Source of the DNA: Pseudoduganella armeniaca
GTDB taxonomy: Bacteria; Pseudomonadota; Gammaproteobacteria; Burkholderiales; Burkholderiaceae_D
Length of the DNA: 64,000 bases
Reading direction: 5' to 3'
Assembly: GCF_003028855.1 (NCBI RefSeq)
Contig: NZ_CP028324.1
Span: 4,402,001-4,466,000 of the forward strand
Below the pieces are notes generated by a model. That model did not search any database and was not told where the DNA came from. It worked only from the letters and a program-made list of their open reading frames with translations. Positions 20,077 to 28,262 of the stretch are shown in pieces. The number at the start of each line of letters is the position of its first letter. Positions within the stretch are counted from its first letter, which is position 1. Position numbers and translations under genes: made by a program.

Positions 20077-20243
20077 AAGTTTTAAGCTGGTGCCGTAGCG
20101 GGCCGTGTTGCATTTTGCTTACATCGTGTGCGGCTTTCAATTACGAAATCCAACGACGGCCATTGCGATTCTTGCCAACCCTTGCCCGGCCGACTCTGCC
20201 GACACGGCTCAGCAATATGGCCGCCGCGGCCACCAGAAGTTTG

Positions 20244-20272
20244 TTGACAGATTCATCGTTAGTTACCAAGAT
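20244..20272 (+). promoter_or_regulatory. Sigma-70-like promoter for the NCS2 permease
   Basis: TTGACA (20244-20249), a 17-base spacer, then CAAGAT (20267-20272). The -35 is consensus and the -10 matches at three or four positions. It would give a leader of about 75 bases before the permease ATG. Confidence 0.5.
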
Positions 20273-20352
20273 GGCAGCGCGCAGCAACCCGGTGTTCGTA
20301 AGCCTCATCGTGCCCACGGCTGGCCAGCCAGCCCTCACTTCAGGAACCGCTC

Positions 20353-21696
20353 ATGCCACCAGACAGCCGCGGCGTCGCCGCACCACCGGAAGTGTCCACC
20401 GACTGGCTCGAGCGCTGGTTCGGCATCCGCGCCAAGGGCTCCACCGTGCGCACGGAGCTGCTGGGTGGCTTGTCCACATTCTTCGCCCTGTCGTATATCT
20501 TCGTCGTCAACCCGGCGATCCTGGAGCGGGCCGGCATCGACAAATCCGTGACGCTGTTCGCCACCATCGTCGTCTCGGCCCTGGCCACGCTGGCCATGGG
20601 GCTGTGGGCCCGCCTGCCCTTCGTCGTCTCGACCGGGATGGAAATGAACGGCTACGTGGCCTTCTTCGTCGTCGGCGTGCTCGGGCTGACGTGGCAGCAG
20701 GCGCTGGGCGCCGTGTTCTGGGCCAGCATCCTGATGATCTGCGTGACCCTGCTGAAGGTGCGCGAACGGATCATCGACAGCATCCCGCTGGCCATCAAGG
20801 TCGGGCTGTCGTTCAGCGTGGGCGTGTTCCTGATCGTGATCGGCCTGTCCGTGGCGGGACTGGTGCGGCACGACGGCACGCTGCAGCTGCTGCCGGCCAA
20901 TGCCACCACGCCTGGGGCGTACGCGCTGGCGGCCAGCACCCTGCTGGTGTTCCTGCTGCAGCGCTGGAAACTGCAGGGCGCGGTGCTGGTCAGCATCCTC
21001 GCCACCAGCGCCGGCCTGTATGCGCTGGGCGGCGTGCCGCCCGCCGCACCGGCGCCCGGCCTGTCGGCCGCGATGCTGGCGGGCGTTGGCGCGCTCGACC
21101 TGGCGGTGCTGTTCCAGCCGCAGGCGTTCAGCGTGATCGTCGTGCTGTTCGTGCTGGACTTCTTCGGCAGCGTGGCGAAGTTCATCGGGCTGTCGCTGCA
21201 CACCAGCATCCTGGTCGACGGCAAGCTGCCGGGGCGCCAGCGCGCGCTGCTGGTGGACGGCGTCGCCAGCGCCGGTGCCGGCGTGCTGGGCACCACCAGC
21301 GTGGTGGCCTTCGTGGAGAGCGCGGTCGGCATCGGCGGCGGCGCCCGCACCGGGCTGGCCGCCACCACCACCGGCGTGCTGATGCTGTGCACCCTGCTGG
21401 CGTTCCCGCTGATCCAGGCGATCCCGGTGGCCGCCACCACCGGCGCGCTGGTCTATGTCGGCGTGAGCCTGTGCCCGCGCCGCGGCCACTTCGCCACGAT
21501 GCGCGGGGTGGAACGGCTGGCAGTGGCGGCGATGGCGCTCGTCACCGTGCTGACCTTCGCGCTCGACAAGGCCATGCTGGCGGGATTCGTACTGCTGGTG
21601 GTCGGCAACGCCGTCACCCGCCAGCGCACCGATCCGTGGTTCGTTGGCGCCACCGCCGTGCTGGGCGCCGGCGTGGCCTTGCAGGCGCTGGCCTAG
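20353..21696 (+). CDS. NCS2 family purine (guanine/hypoxanthine-type) permease
   Basis: A 447-residue inner-membrane transporter with about 12-14 hydrophobic helices. The N-terminal segment STVRTELLGGLSTFFALSYIFVVNP and the STGMEMNGYVAFFVV motif mark the AzgA/PbuG branch of NCS2, proton-coupled importers of guanine, hypoxanthine or adenine. An AGGA ribosome site precedes ATG by about seven bases. Its TAG stop overlaps the ribD stop tail-to-tail (CTAG, 21693-21696). It borders a GTP-derived pathway cluster, so supply or recovery of purine-like compounds is plausible, but the substrate is not proven by sequence. Confidence 0.85.
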   Translation: MPPDSRGVAAPPEVSTDWLERWFGIRAKGSTVRTELLGGLSTFFALSYIFVVNPAILERAGIDKSVTLFATIVVSALATLAMGLWARLPFVVSTGMEMNGYVAFFVVGVLGLTWQQALGAVFWASILMICVTLLKVRERIIDSIPLAIKVGLSFSVGVFLIVIGLSVAGLVRHDGTLQLLPANATTPGAYALAASTLLVFLLQRWKLQGAVLVSILATSAGLYALGGVPPAAPAPGLSAAMLAGVGALDLAVLFQPQAFSVIVVLFVLDFFGSVAKFIGLSLHTSILVDGKLPGRQRALLVDGVASAGAGVLGTTSVVAFVESAVGIGGGARTGLAATTTGVLMLCTLLAFPLIQAIPVAATTGALVYVGVSLCPRRGHFATMRGVERLAVAAMALVTVLTFALDKAMLAGFVLLVVGNAVTRQRTDPWFVGATAVLGAGVALQALA

Positions 21697-22835
21697 AAGC
21701 GGTCGCGTCCCGCGACACGCGCCAGCACGCGCAGGTCATTGCCGACCAGCGTGGCGGAATTGAACTGCAGCGGCAGCGCGGCGGCCACGTCGCGCAGCGG
21801 CCCGGCCGCGAAGATGCCGCAGGCGATGCCGGCGCCATCGCCCAGCAGCTTGGGCGCCGTGTACAGCAGCAGCTCGTCCACCAGCGCGGCCCGCAGCAAG
21901 GCGCCATTGAGCGTGGCGCCCGCCTCGACATGGACCTCGTTGATCTCGCGCGCGGCCAGCTCGCGCAGCAGCGCGGCCAGGTCCACCCTGCCGTCGTCCC
22001 CGGGCAACTCGATGACGGTGACGCCGCGATCCTCCAGCGCGCGCCGCCGTGCCGGCTCGGCGCGTGCGGCCACCACCAGCACCGGACGGCCCGGCGCGAC
22101 CACCAGCGCAGCGGCGTGCGGCGGCGTGCGCAGCTCGCTGTCGACGATCACCAGCCGTGGTGCGCGCGGCGTGCCGGCCAGGCGCGCGTCCAGCGCCGGA
22201 TCGTCCGCCAGGATCGTGCCGACGCCGGTCAGGATGGCGCAGGCGCGCGCCCGCCAGGCGTGGCCGTCGGCGCGCGCCGGCGCGGCCGTGATCCACTGGC
22301 TGGCGCCGTTGTCCAGCGCCGTGATGCCGTCCAGCGACGCCGCCGCCTTCAGCCGCACCCAGGGCGTGCGGCGCAGCATGCGGCTGAAGAAGCCCAGGTT
22401 GAGTTCACGCGCCGCCTGCGCCGCCGCACTGCCAGGCGGCAGCACGTCGACCTCGATGCCGGCCGCGCGCAGCCGGGCCACGCCCTGCCCGGCCACCAGC
22501 GGATTCGGATCGAGGATCGTCACGACCACCCGTTTGATGCCGGCGGCGACCAGGGCGTCGCAACAGGGCGGCGTGCGGCCATAGTGGGAACAGGGCTCCA
22601 GCGTGACGTGGGCGGTGGCACCGCGCACGTCGTGCCCGCGGGCGGCGGCGTCGCGCAGCGCCATCACTTCGGCGTGCGCCTGGCCGGTCGCCTGGGTATG
22701 GCCGGCACCCAGCACGGTGCCGTCGGCGGCGGCCAGCACGCAGGCGACGGCCGGGTTGGGGGGACAATACTGGCGCGCCATGGCGGCCAGCGCGGCCAGG
22801 CGGTCGCCGATGTGGGAATGGTTGGTCGAGTCCAC
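21693..22835 (-). CDS. RibD-type bifunctional deaminase/reductase (ToxE-like)
   Basis: 380 residues from GTG at 22835, chosen because GAGA lies five bases upstream and the sequence then reads into the deaminase fold. The N-terminal cytidine-deaminase-like domain has HAE (54-56) and PCSHYGRTPPC (81-91), the zinc site. The C-terminal domain is the RibD reductase fold with GASQWIT and VEAGATLNG. In riboflavin synthesis RibD deaminates and reduces 2,5-diamino-6-ribosylamino-pyrimidinone phosphate; ToxE of Burkholderia glumae does the equivalent step for toxoflavin. No ribE, ribH or other riboflavin genes lie near, and the neighbours are WD40 and ribA-type genes, so I favour the ToxE role. Confidence 0.85.
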   Translation of the reverse strand: MDSTNHSHIGDRLAALAAMARQYCPPNPAVACVLAAADGTVLGAGHTQATGQAHAEVMALRDAAARGHDVRGATAHVTLEPCSHYGRTPPCCDALVAAGIKRVVVTILDPNPLVAGQGVARLRAAGIEVDVLPPGSAAAQAARELNLGFFSRMLRRTPWVRLKAAASLDGITALDNGASQWITAAPARADGHAWRARACAILTGVGTILADDPALDARLAGTPRAPRLVIVDSELRTPPHAAALVVAPGRPVLVVAARAEPARRRALEDRGVTVIELPGDDGRVDLAALLRELAAREINEVHVEAGATLNGALLRAALVDELLLYTAPKLLGDGAGIACGIFAAGPLRDVAAALPLQFNSATLVGNDLRVLARVAGRDRF

Positions 22836-22915
22836 GGAAATCTCGGAAATGGGGTAGAAAACGACGGTGCCGCGCACCCACCCGCGGGCAGGTGCGCGGC
22901 ACCGGAGGCCTGGCT

Positions 22916-24595
22916 TCAGGGCTGCAGCGTGTAGATCGCGCCGTCGTAGGAACTGGCCAGGAAGCCATTCGAGCGGTGGTCGCTGACGAGGCAGGAAATG
23001 CCGGCGGCGGTGGGCTTGCCGAACTGGCGCCAGCGCCGTTCGGCCACGTCGAAGATCGCCACGGTGCCACCGTAGCTGCCGGTGGCGATGAAGCGCTGGT
23101 CGGCCGAGGCGGCGATGCACTTGACCGAATGGCTGTGCGGCGTATCGAACACTTCGCTGGCACCGTCGCGCCACAGGCGCAGCTTCAGGTCGCGGCTGAT
23201 GCTGGCGAAGCCGCCCTCGATGCGCGTGCAGCCGTTCGAGATGCGCTCGTGGGCCTGGTCCACGTGGCGCGCCAGGCCGTAGTCGGCGATCCGGTGGAAC
23301 GCCGCCGCGGCCGTGGCGCAGACGCTGAACAGGAACTGCTCGTCGGCGCTGATGCCCTTGATCGCGTTGTCGTGCATCGGCACGTCGCACACGTGGCGCG
23401 CGCCGCCCTCGCCGTCCAGCGCGAAGATGATGGCCTCGCCCGTGTAGGTGCCGATCGCGGCATGCGTCACGCCATCCTTGACGAAGGTGGTGCCGCAGTT
23501 GAGGGGCGAGCGGTGCTGGTGCAGCACCCTGCCGGTGACGGCGTCGAACACGGTGCCCATCTGGCCGCCCGTCAGCAGCAAGGGGCCGAACGGCAGCAGG
23601 AAGTTGCACAGGCTGCCGATACGGACGGACGGCACGCCATTGATGGTCAACAGGCCGGCATCGCCGATGGCGTACTGGTCGTCGCCGACCAGCGCCACCG
23701 CGTTCAGGCTGATGGCCGGCTCGATATCGTCCAGGTCCCAGCGGTCGGTGCGATGATTCCAGGTCGCGTAGCTGGAACCGAACGTGGCGAAGGCGATACG
23801 CTCGTCGCCCAGCAGCGCGCAGCTGCGCGGCCAAATCACGCTGGGCAGCGAGCTGCGGGCCGTCTCGACCAGCGTACCGCTGGCGTCCACCCGCCACAGG
23901 ACGACGGAACGGTCGTAGCTGAGGCTGACCAGCAGGCGGCGCTCATCGTCCCACACGATGCGTTTGATGCCGGCCGCGTGGGCCGCTTGCACCGCCGTGC
24001 CGGCCGCGCCGATGACGGTGATGCGGCCCTCGTCGTCGCCGGCGAAGATGGTGCCGTCGCGTGCCAGCGACAGCGTATCGGTCTCGATGCCACCCATGTC
24101 GATCAGCGCCAGCTGGGCGCCGCTGGCGGCATCCCAGCGCCGGATCGAGCCGTCGTCGCTGCTGGACACCAGCGTGGCGCCGTCCGCCGCCCAGCTGATC
24201 GAGATCACGTCCGCCGTGTGCCCCGTCAGCACGCGCAGGCAGTGGCCAGCCAGGTCGAACAGCCGGATCGTGTGGTCGCGCGAACAGGTCGCCACGGTCT
24301 GGCCGTCCGGCGCGAAGGCGGCCATCTCGATGTCGTCCAGGTGTCCCACCAGCGCCGCCTTCAGGCGCAAGGTCGGCACTTCCCAGATGCGCGCGGTGTG
24401 GTCGCTGCTGGCGCTGACCAGCAAGGTGCCATCGGCGTTGAAGGCGCACTGGTTGGCCAGGTGGTCATGAAACACGCGCTGCAGGGCGCGCTTGCCGGCG
24501 GCGTCCCAAAGAATCACCTGGTTGTCATAACCGGCCGTGGCGACATATTTCTCCTGAAAACATGCGATACCGCTGATTGGTGCGAAGTGTTTCAT
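22916..24595 (-). CDS. WD40-repeat protein (ToxC-like)
   Basis: A 559-residue cytoplasmic protein made of WD40 blades, clearest in the first 220 residues (VILWDAAGK, ARIWEVPTL, IRLFDLAGH, IRRWDAASG) and again near the C-terminus (LRLWRDG, VAIFDVAER). There is no signal peptide or enzymatic domain. About 10-12 blades would make two propellers. WD40 proteins are rare in bacterial biosynthetic loci, but ToxC of the toxoflavin operon is one; there, as here, it accompanies GTP cyclohydrolase II, a RibD-type deaminase and a SUMF1-like protein. A scaffold or catalytic role in ring formation is unknown. AAGGG lies a few bases before ATG. It precedes ribD by 80 bp and probably shares its transcript. 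Confidence 0.85.
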   Translation of the reverse strand: MKHFAPISGIACFQEKYVATAGYDNQVILWDAAGKRALQRVFHDHLANQCAFNADGTLLVSASSDHTARIWEVPTLRLKAALVGHLDDIEMAAFAPDGQTVATCSRDHTIRLFDLAGHCLRVLTGHTADVISISWAADGATLVSSSDDGSIRRWDAASGAQLALIDMGGIETDTLSLARDGTIFAGDDEGRITVIGAAGTAVQAAHAAGIKRIVWDDERRLLVSLSYDRSVVLWRVDASGTLVETARSSLPSVIWPRSCALLGDERIAFATFGSSYATWNHRTDRWDLDDIEPAISLNAVALVGDDQYAIGDAGLLTINGVPSVRIGSLCNFLLPFGPLLLTGGQMGTVFDAVTGRVLHQHRSPLNCGTTFVKDGVTHAAIGTYTGEAIIFALDGEGGARHVCDVPMHDNAIKGISADEQFLFSVCATAAAAFHRIADYGLARHVDQAHERISNGCTRIEGGFASISRDLKLRLWRDGASEVFDTPHSHSVKCIAASADQRFIATGSYGGTVAIFDVAERRWRQFGKPTAAGISCLVSDHRSNGFLASSYDGAIYTLQP

Positions 24596-24771
24596 GCTGG
24601 CCCTTATCGAAAAGACGGATTAAATCATCTGGTTCATCTGGAAATAGCTGGCATAGCGAATAGCGAAATGTATTTTAATTACACGACCAGCCTGGAAAAT
24701 AGTGCGCTGCAAGTTACTCCGGGCAAGGAAGCGAAAAACATGATGGTTTGCGATATTTTCCGGGTCAACCC

Positions 24772-24783
24772 GTCAATATTGAC
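24772..24783. promoter_or_regulatory. Palindrome GTCAATATTGAC
   Basis: A perfect 12-bp palindrome in the divergent control region, about 95 bp upstream of the plus-strand promoter. Its size suits a dimeric regulator site. No regulator gene lies inside the cluster. Confidence 0.45.
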
Positions 24784-24853
24784 AGGAGATGGACGCCGCG
24801 AAGCTCCCGCCCGGCATCGCCTATTTCGCAAGCACAATAGGCATTGCGACGTG

Positions 24854-24870
24854 AATTGCGGATCGCAATT
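24854..24870. promoter_or_regulatory. Palindrome AATTGCG-GAT-CGCAATT
   Basis: A perfect inverted repeat with 7-bp arms and a 3-bp centre, ending seven bases before the -35 hexamer of the plus-strand promoter. The position fits an activator or repressor operator. Confidence 0.5.
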
Positions 24871-24877
24871 ATTGACG

Positions 24878-24906
24878 TTGACAATAAATTTCTTTCCCGG
24901 TTAGTA
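24878..24906 (+). promoter_or_regulatory. Sigma-70-like promoter of the plus-strand operon
   Basis: TTGACA (24878-24883), a 17-base spacer and TTAGTA (24901-24906). Transcription would start near 24913, leaving a leader of about 147 bases before the first ATG. Confidence 0.5.
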
Positions 24907-24922
24907 TCGCCCTCGCCTGCCA

Positions 24923-24942
24923 CCATCGATTTATTTCGATGG
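24923..24942 (+). promoter_or_regulatory. Leader stem-loop
   Basis: CCATCGA, a six-base TTTATT loop and TCGATGG form a perfect 7-bp hairpin about ten bases after the predicted transcription start. There is no following T-run, so it may stabilise or regulate the messenger rather than terminate it. Confidence 0.4.
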
Positions 24943-25059
24943 AAAGCCGGCCCATGGGGACGAATGCGGTGGCACTTATATTCGCTCGAGCATTAATGAA
25001 AATGGCCGCAGCCCTGAAATGACCTATTGATTAACGCAATATTCAGACAGGATCGCCAG

Positions 25060-26538
25060 ATGACGAAGAAGTTACCGAAACTCGATGGGCCGAATACCGA
25101 GCCGGCCGACCCGGAACTGGGCGCCGCCCTCGATTTCATTATCGAGATGGACCGCCTGAAGGCCGTCTACCGCCAGTCGCCGCTGCTCGACGGCAGCCGC
25201 CGGGAAAACTCGGCCGAGCACTCCTGGCACATGGCCATCATGGCCCTGATCCTGTCCGGCTATGCCGACGAAGCGGTGAACGTGGCACGGGTGGTCGAAC
25301 TGCTGCTCGTGCATGACGTGGTGGAGATCGACGCGGGCGACGTGTTCCTGTACGACGAAGCCAGTGCCGCCAACCAGACCGGCAACGAGGAGCGCGCCGC
25401 GCAGCGCCTGTTCGGCATGCTGCCGGCCGCCACCAGTGCGCGCCTGCGCGCCGCCTGGGACGAGTTCGAGCACGGCGCCACGCCGGAAGCCCGCTTCGCC
25501 CGTGCGCTCGACCGCTTCCAGCCGCTGCTGCTCAATTTCTGCAGCGGCGGCGGCACCTGGCAGCAGCCGCAGGTCGACTACGACCGCGTGGTGGCCAAGA
25601 AGTCCGTCATCGGCAAGGGTTCCACGGTGCTGTGGGCGCATGCCCGCCAGCTGCTCGACGAAGCGGTACGGCGCGGCTACTTGCGCACCGCTCCGCTGGC
25701 CGCACCGACTGCGGCCCAGGACGCGCCGCCGCTGCCGGTCGCGGCCTACCGCCGAGTGGCGTCCGACCAGGCCGAGACGGCGCTGCGCGACAAGCTGCGC
25801 GCCATCGAACTGGCCAACGGTGTCGCGCTGCCCACGCTGGTCTCTTTCGACCACGACTGCCTGGGTGCCCTGCACCACCGCCCGTTCCGCGGCGGCGGCG
25901 CCGACAGCCGCGTCGAGATCGCGTCGTGGGGCGACACCGCCATCGCGCCCTCGATCCGCCGGCTGGGCGCCATCGCCCGCCAGCCGCGCCACGACAGCGC
26001 CGACCGGGCGGCCTACCGCACCATCCTGCTCGACATCTACCGCGCCCTGCCGCTGGAAGTGGAAGCGCTGGTGGGCGCCAGCGGTACGCTGGTCGTCGCG
26101 CCGCGCCGCGAAGGCTACCTGCTGGCGCATGACCTGGACTGGCTGCCCGAGGGGCGCCACATCGCGCCGCATGCGAAACGCTTCAAGCACGACGGCGGCA
26201 TGGTGGTCGGCCACGACCTGGTCGCGCCAGCGCAGGACCACGACTGCTGCGTGCTGGTGGACGGCGCGATCGCCAGCGGCGTCTCGCTGATGGCGATGAT
26301 GATCGAGCTGGCACCGCGGGTGCGGCGCTTCGTGGTGCTGACGGTGCACGCGACCGGGGTGGCGCTGAACGCGCTGCGCCATCTGGCCGTGCAGCTGGAA
26401 CGCCCGCTGGAGATCTATGCGGGCGACGTCAGCGGTGAACTGAACGAAGCCTATTACGCCGTCGTGCCGGAATCGTCGCCGCCGCAGGTCGTGGTCGGCG
26501 ACCTGGGCGACATGATCGCCGGCCCCGTCGCCGCCTGA
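25060..26538 (+). CDS. HD-domain phosphohydrolase fused to a phosphoribosyltransferase-like domain
   Basis: 492 residues from ATG at 25060, preceded by AGGA at a seven-base spacing; an upstream TTG (25027) is less likely. Residues about 20-200 are a YfbR-like HD domain with metal ligands in AEHSWH (His54, His57) and HDVVEIDAGD (His85, Asp86, Asp91), the family of 5'-nucleotidases. Residues about 225-490 form a type-I phosphoribosyltransferase-like fold, with the PRPP-loop-like VLVDGAIASGVSL near 395-410. It opens the plus-strand operon. A role in removing the phosphate and exchanging or releasing the ribosyl group of the pathway intermediate is inferred. The two-domain fusion is unusual, and the true substrate is unknown. 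Confidence 0.75.
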   Translation: MTKKLPKLDGPNTEPADPELGAALDFIIEMDRLKAVYRQSPLLDGSRRENSAEHSWHMAIMALILSGYADEAVNVARVVELLLVHDVVEIDAGDVFLYDEASAANQTGNEERAAQRLFGMLPAATSARLRAAWDEFEHGATPEARFARALDRFQPLLLNFCSGGGTWQQPQVDYDRVVAKKSVIGKGSTVLWAHARQLLDEAVRRGYLRTAPLAAPTAAQDAPPLPVAAYRRVASDQAETALRDKLRAIELANGVALPTLVSFDHDCLGALHHRPFRGGGADSRVEIASWGDTAIAPSIRRLGAIARQPRHDSADRAAYRTILLDIYRALPLEVEALVGASGTLVVAPRREGYLLAHDLDWLPEGRHIAPHAKRFKHDGGMVVGHDLVAPAQDHDCCVLVDGAIASGVSLMAMMIELAPRVRRFVVLTVHATGVALNALRHLAVQLERPLEIYAGDVSGELNEAYYAVVPESSPPQVVVGDLGDMIAGPVAA

Positions 26539-26568
26539 ACCTCGCCACCTCGCCAGAAAGGAACAGCC

Positions 26569-27237
26569 ATGGTAACGAAGCAAGCAACGGCGCCGCTGCG
26601 CGCCACCGTCCGCCAGACCATCGACCTGCCCATCCTGGGCGGCAACGTCACCGCCCGCCTCAGCACCTTCGACCACCTGTGCGACGAGCGCGAGCACATC
26701 GCGCTGCGCATGGGCCCGGCCCACGCCGACGCGCCCTACGTGCGGCTGCATTCGGAATGCCTGACGGGCGACGTGTTCGGCTCGCAGCGCTGCGACTGCG
26801 GCCTGCAGCTGACGGAGGCGATCTACCGCATCAACAATATGGGCGGCATCCTGCTGTACCTGCGCCAGGAGGGCCGCGGCATCGGCCTGTATCCGAAGAT
26901 CGACGCCTATGCGCTGCAGGCCGCCGGCATGGACACGTTCGCCGCCAACCGCGCCCTCAACTTCGGCAACGACGAACGCAATTACCAGTGCGCCGCCGAG
27001 ATGCTGCACGCACTGGACGTGCGCGCCATCCGCCTGATCTCGAACAATCCGGACAAGGCCAGCCAGCTCGAGGCCTTCGGCATCCGCGTGCTGGAATGCC
27101 TGCCGACGGGCGTCTACTGCAACCATCACAACCGCCACTACCTGCAGGCCAAGTCGGAACAGGCCGAGCACAGCATCCTGCTGGACGGCATGGGCCGGCC
27201 AGCCCGGGCCGGCGCCGCCGAACGGGTCGGCGCATGA
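26569..27237 (+). CDS. GTP cyclohydrolase II (ToxB-like)
   Basis: 222 residues. Zinc cysteines Cys64, Cys75 and Cys77 lie in HSECLTGDVFGSQRCDCG, the GTP-binding YLRQEGRGIGL follows, and the catalytic Asp135 and Arg137 are in GNDERNY. It should convert GTP to 2,5-diamino-6-ribosylamino-pyrimidinone 5'-phosphate, formate and pyrophosphate. It stands alone, not fused to RibB, and lies 30 bp after the HD gene. Its stop overlaps the next start (ATGA). With ribD and WD40 genes across the promoter region it matches ToxB of the toxoflavin pathway better than a housekeeping riboflavin enzyme. Confidence 0.9.
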   Translation: MVTKQATAPLRATVRQTIDLPILGGNVTARLSTFDHLCDEREHIALRMGPAHADAPYVRLHSECLTGDVFGSQRCDCGLQLTEAIYRINNMGGILLYLRQEGRGIGLYPKIDAYALQAAGMDTFAANRALNFGNDERNYQCAAEMLHALDVRAIRLISNNPDKASQLEAFGIRVLECLPTGVYCNHHNRHYLQAKSEQAEHSILLDGMGRPARAGAAERVGA

Positions 27238-27263
27238 GCGGGCCGAGCATGAGCGGGCCGAGT
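27234..27263 (+). repeat. Tandem 15-bp repeat duplicating the start codon
   Basis: ATGAGCGGGCCGAGC (27234-27248) is followed at once by a copy differing in the last base (27249-27263). The protein therefore begins MSGPSMSGPS and offers two in-frame start codons. Confidence 0.85.
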
Positions 27264-28262
27264 TTGACCGACGGCTTCTGGCCGGACCGCGTGACGGGCG
27301 AGATCAACGAGATCACCGACCGCGCGGCCATGGGACTGCCCGAGCATTACGTCCATCCGCCGCTGCAGGTGAGCGCTGCCGTCATGAACGAGGTGCGCGG
27401 CGGCACGCTGGCCGACCTGGTCGCTCTGGTCGAGGATGCGGCGGCGGCGGCGCCGCGCCGCATCGCCGCCGGCTGGGTCCTGTCGCTGGCGGGCGACCCG
27501 CGCCTGCAGCCGCTGGAGCCGGCGATGTGCCGCGTGGCCGGCGGGCGCGCCACCATCGGCACCGATCCGGCCGACGTCGATGGCCTGTTCGAGCGCTACG
27601 CCCGCTTTGGCGTGCAGCGCCCATGGATCGAGAAGGAATGCCCACGCTTCGGCGTCGAGGTGGCCACCTTCGCCATCGGCAAATACCCCGTCACCAACGG
27701 CGAGTTCATGGCCTTCCTGGCCGAGACCCGCTATCCCGAGCTGCCCACCAGCTGGCCCTATGGCCGCCCGCCCGCCCACGCACTGAACGCGCCGGTCTAC
27801 ACGATCACGGCCGCCGCCGCCGAGGCCTATGCCGCCTGGCTCGCCCGCAAGACCGGGCGCGCGTTCCGCCTGCCCGGCGAATTCGAATGGGAATACGCCG
27901 CGGCCGGCGCGGACGGCCTGTCCTTCCCATGGGGGAACCGGTTCGACAGCGATGCCGCCAACACGATGGAGACCGGGCTGCTGAGCACCTCGCCCGTCGG
28001 CGCCTTCCCGCGCGGCCACACGCCTGGCGGCGTGGCCGACCTGGCCGGCAACGTCGAGGAATACGTCAGCGACACCTACCGCCCCTACCCGGGCGGCCAC
28101 CTGGTCGCCGACGACCTGTACCTCAAGCTGGGCGCCTACCGCATCGCCCGCGGCGGCGCCTTCAACCGCTTCTCCGACCTGGCACGCTGCCAGCGCCGCC
28201 ATGGCGCCTATCCCAGCAGCCTGTACGCGATCGGATTCCGCCTGGCCGAGGACATCGTATGA
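27234..28262 (+). CDS. SUMF1/FGE-fold protein (ToxD-like)
   Basis: 342 residues, start coupled to ribA by ATGA at 27234. The C-terminal 230 residues show the formylglycine-enzyme/EgtB/PvdO fold: KYPVTNGEFMAFL, FRLPGEFEWEYAAAG, FPWGNRFDS, DLAGNVEEYVSDTY and RGGAFNRF, ending with GFRLAE. The two copper-binding cysteines of true formylglycine enzymes are missing, so it is not a sulfatase activator. Family members also make ring or oxidation reactions in natural products, and ToxD of the toxoflavin operon is reported as a protein of this type. The 100-residue N-terminus has no recognised domain. The likely role is ring assembly or oxidation in the pathway; this is inference. Confidence 0.78.
   Translation: MSGPSMSGPSLTDGFWPDRVTGEINEITDRAAMGLPEHYVHPPLQVSAAVMNEVRGGTLADLVALVEDAAAAAPRRIAAGWVLSLAGDPRLQPLEPAMCRVAGGRATIGTDPADVDGLFERYARFGVQRPWIEKECPRFGVEVATFAIGKYPVTNGEFMAFLAETRYPELPTSWPYGRPPAHALNAPVYTITAAAAEAYAAWLARKTGRAFRLPGEFEWEYAAAGADGLSFPWGNRFDSDAANTMETGLLSTSPVGAFPRGHTPGGVADLAGNVEEYVSDTYRPYPGGHLVADDLYLKLGAYRIARGGAFNRFSDLARCQRRHGAYPSSLYAIGFRLAEDIV

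Larger units (their letters stand above)
20042..20352. other. Divergent intergenic region xylR / NCS2 permease
   Basis: 311 bp of lower GC than its surroundings, with no convincing gene. It holds the xylR leader at the left and a sigma-70-like promoter for the permease in the right half. No purine riboswitch core could be recognised by eye. Confidence 0.6.
24596..25059. other. AT-rich divergent control region of the azapteridine-like cluster
   Basis: 464 bp, clearly richer in A and T than the flanking genes, between the WD40 gene (minus) and the HD-phosphoribosyltransferase gene (plus). It holds two perfect palindromes, a sigma-70-like promoter and a stem-loop just after the predicted start of transcription. 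I see no gene in it. Confidence 0.7.

Noticed and set aside
20042..20352. Purine riboswitch before the NCS2 permease
   Set aside because: The conserved purine-aptamer core and three-way junction could not be found by eye in this region.
21693..21696. Tail-to-tail stop overlap CTAG of the permease and ribD genes
   Set aside because: Compact but not unusual in dense genomes; no functional meaning can be claimed.
21693..22835. Housekeeping riboflavin gene ribD
   Set aside because: No ribE, ribH, ribB or nusB is near, no FMN riboswitch was seen, and the gene pairs with WD40, GTP cyclohydrolase II and SUMF1-like genes, so a specialised role fits better. This is not fully excluded.
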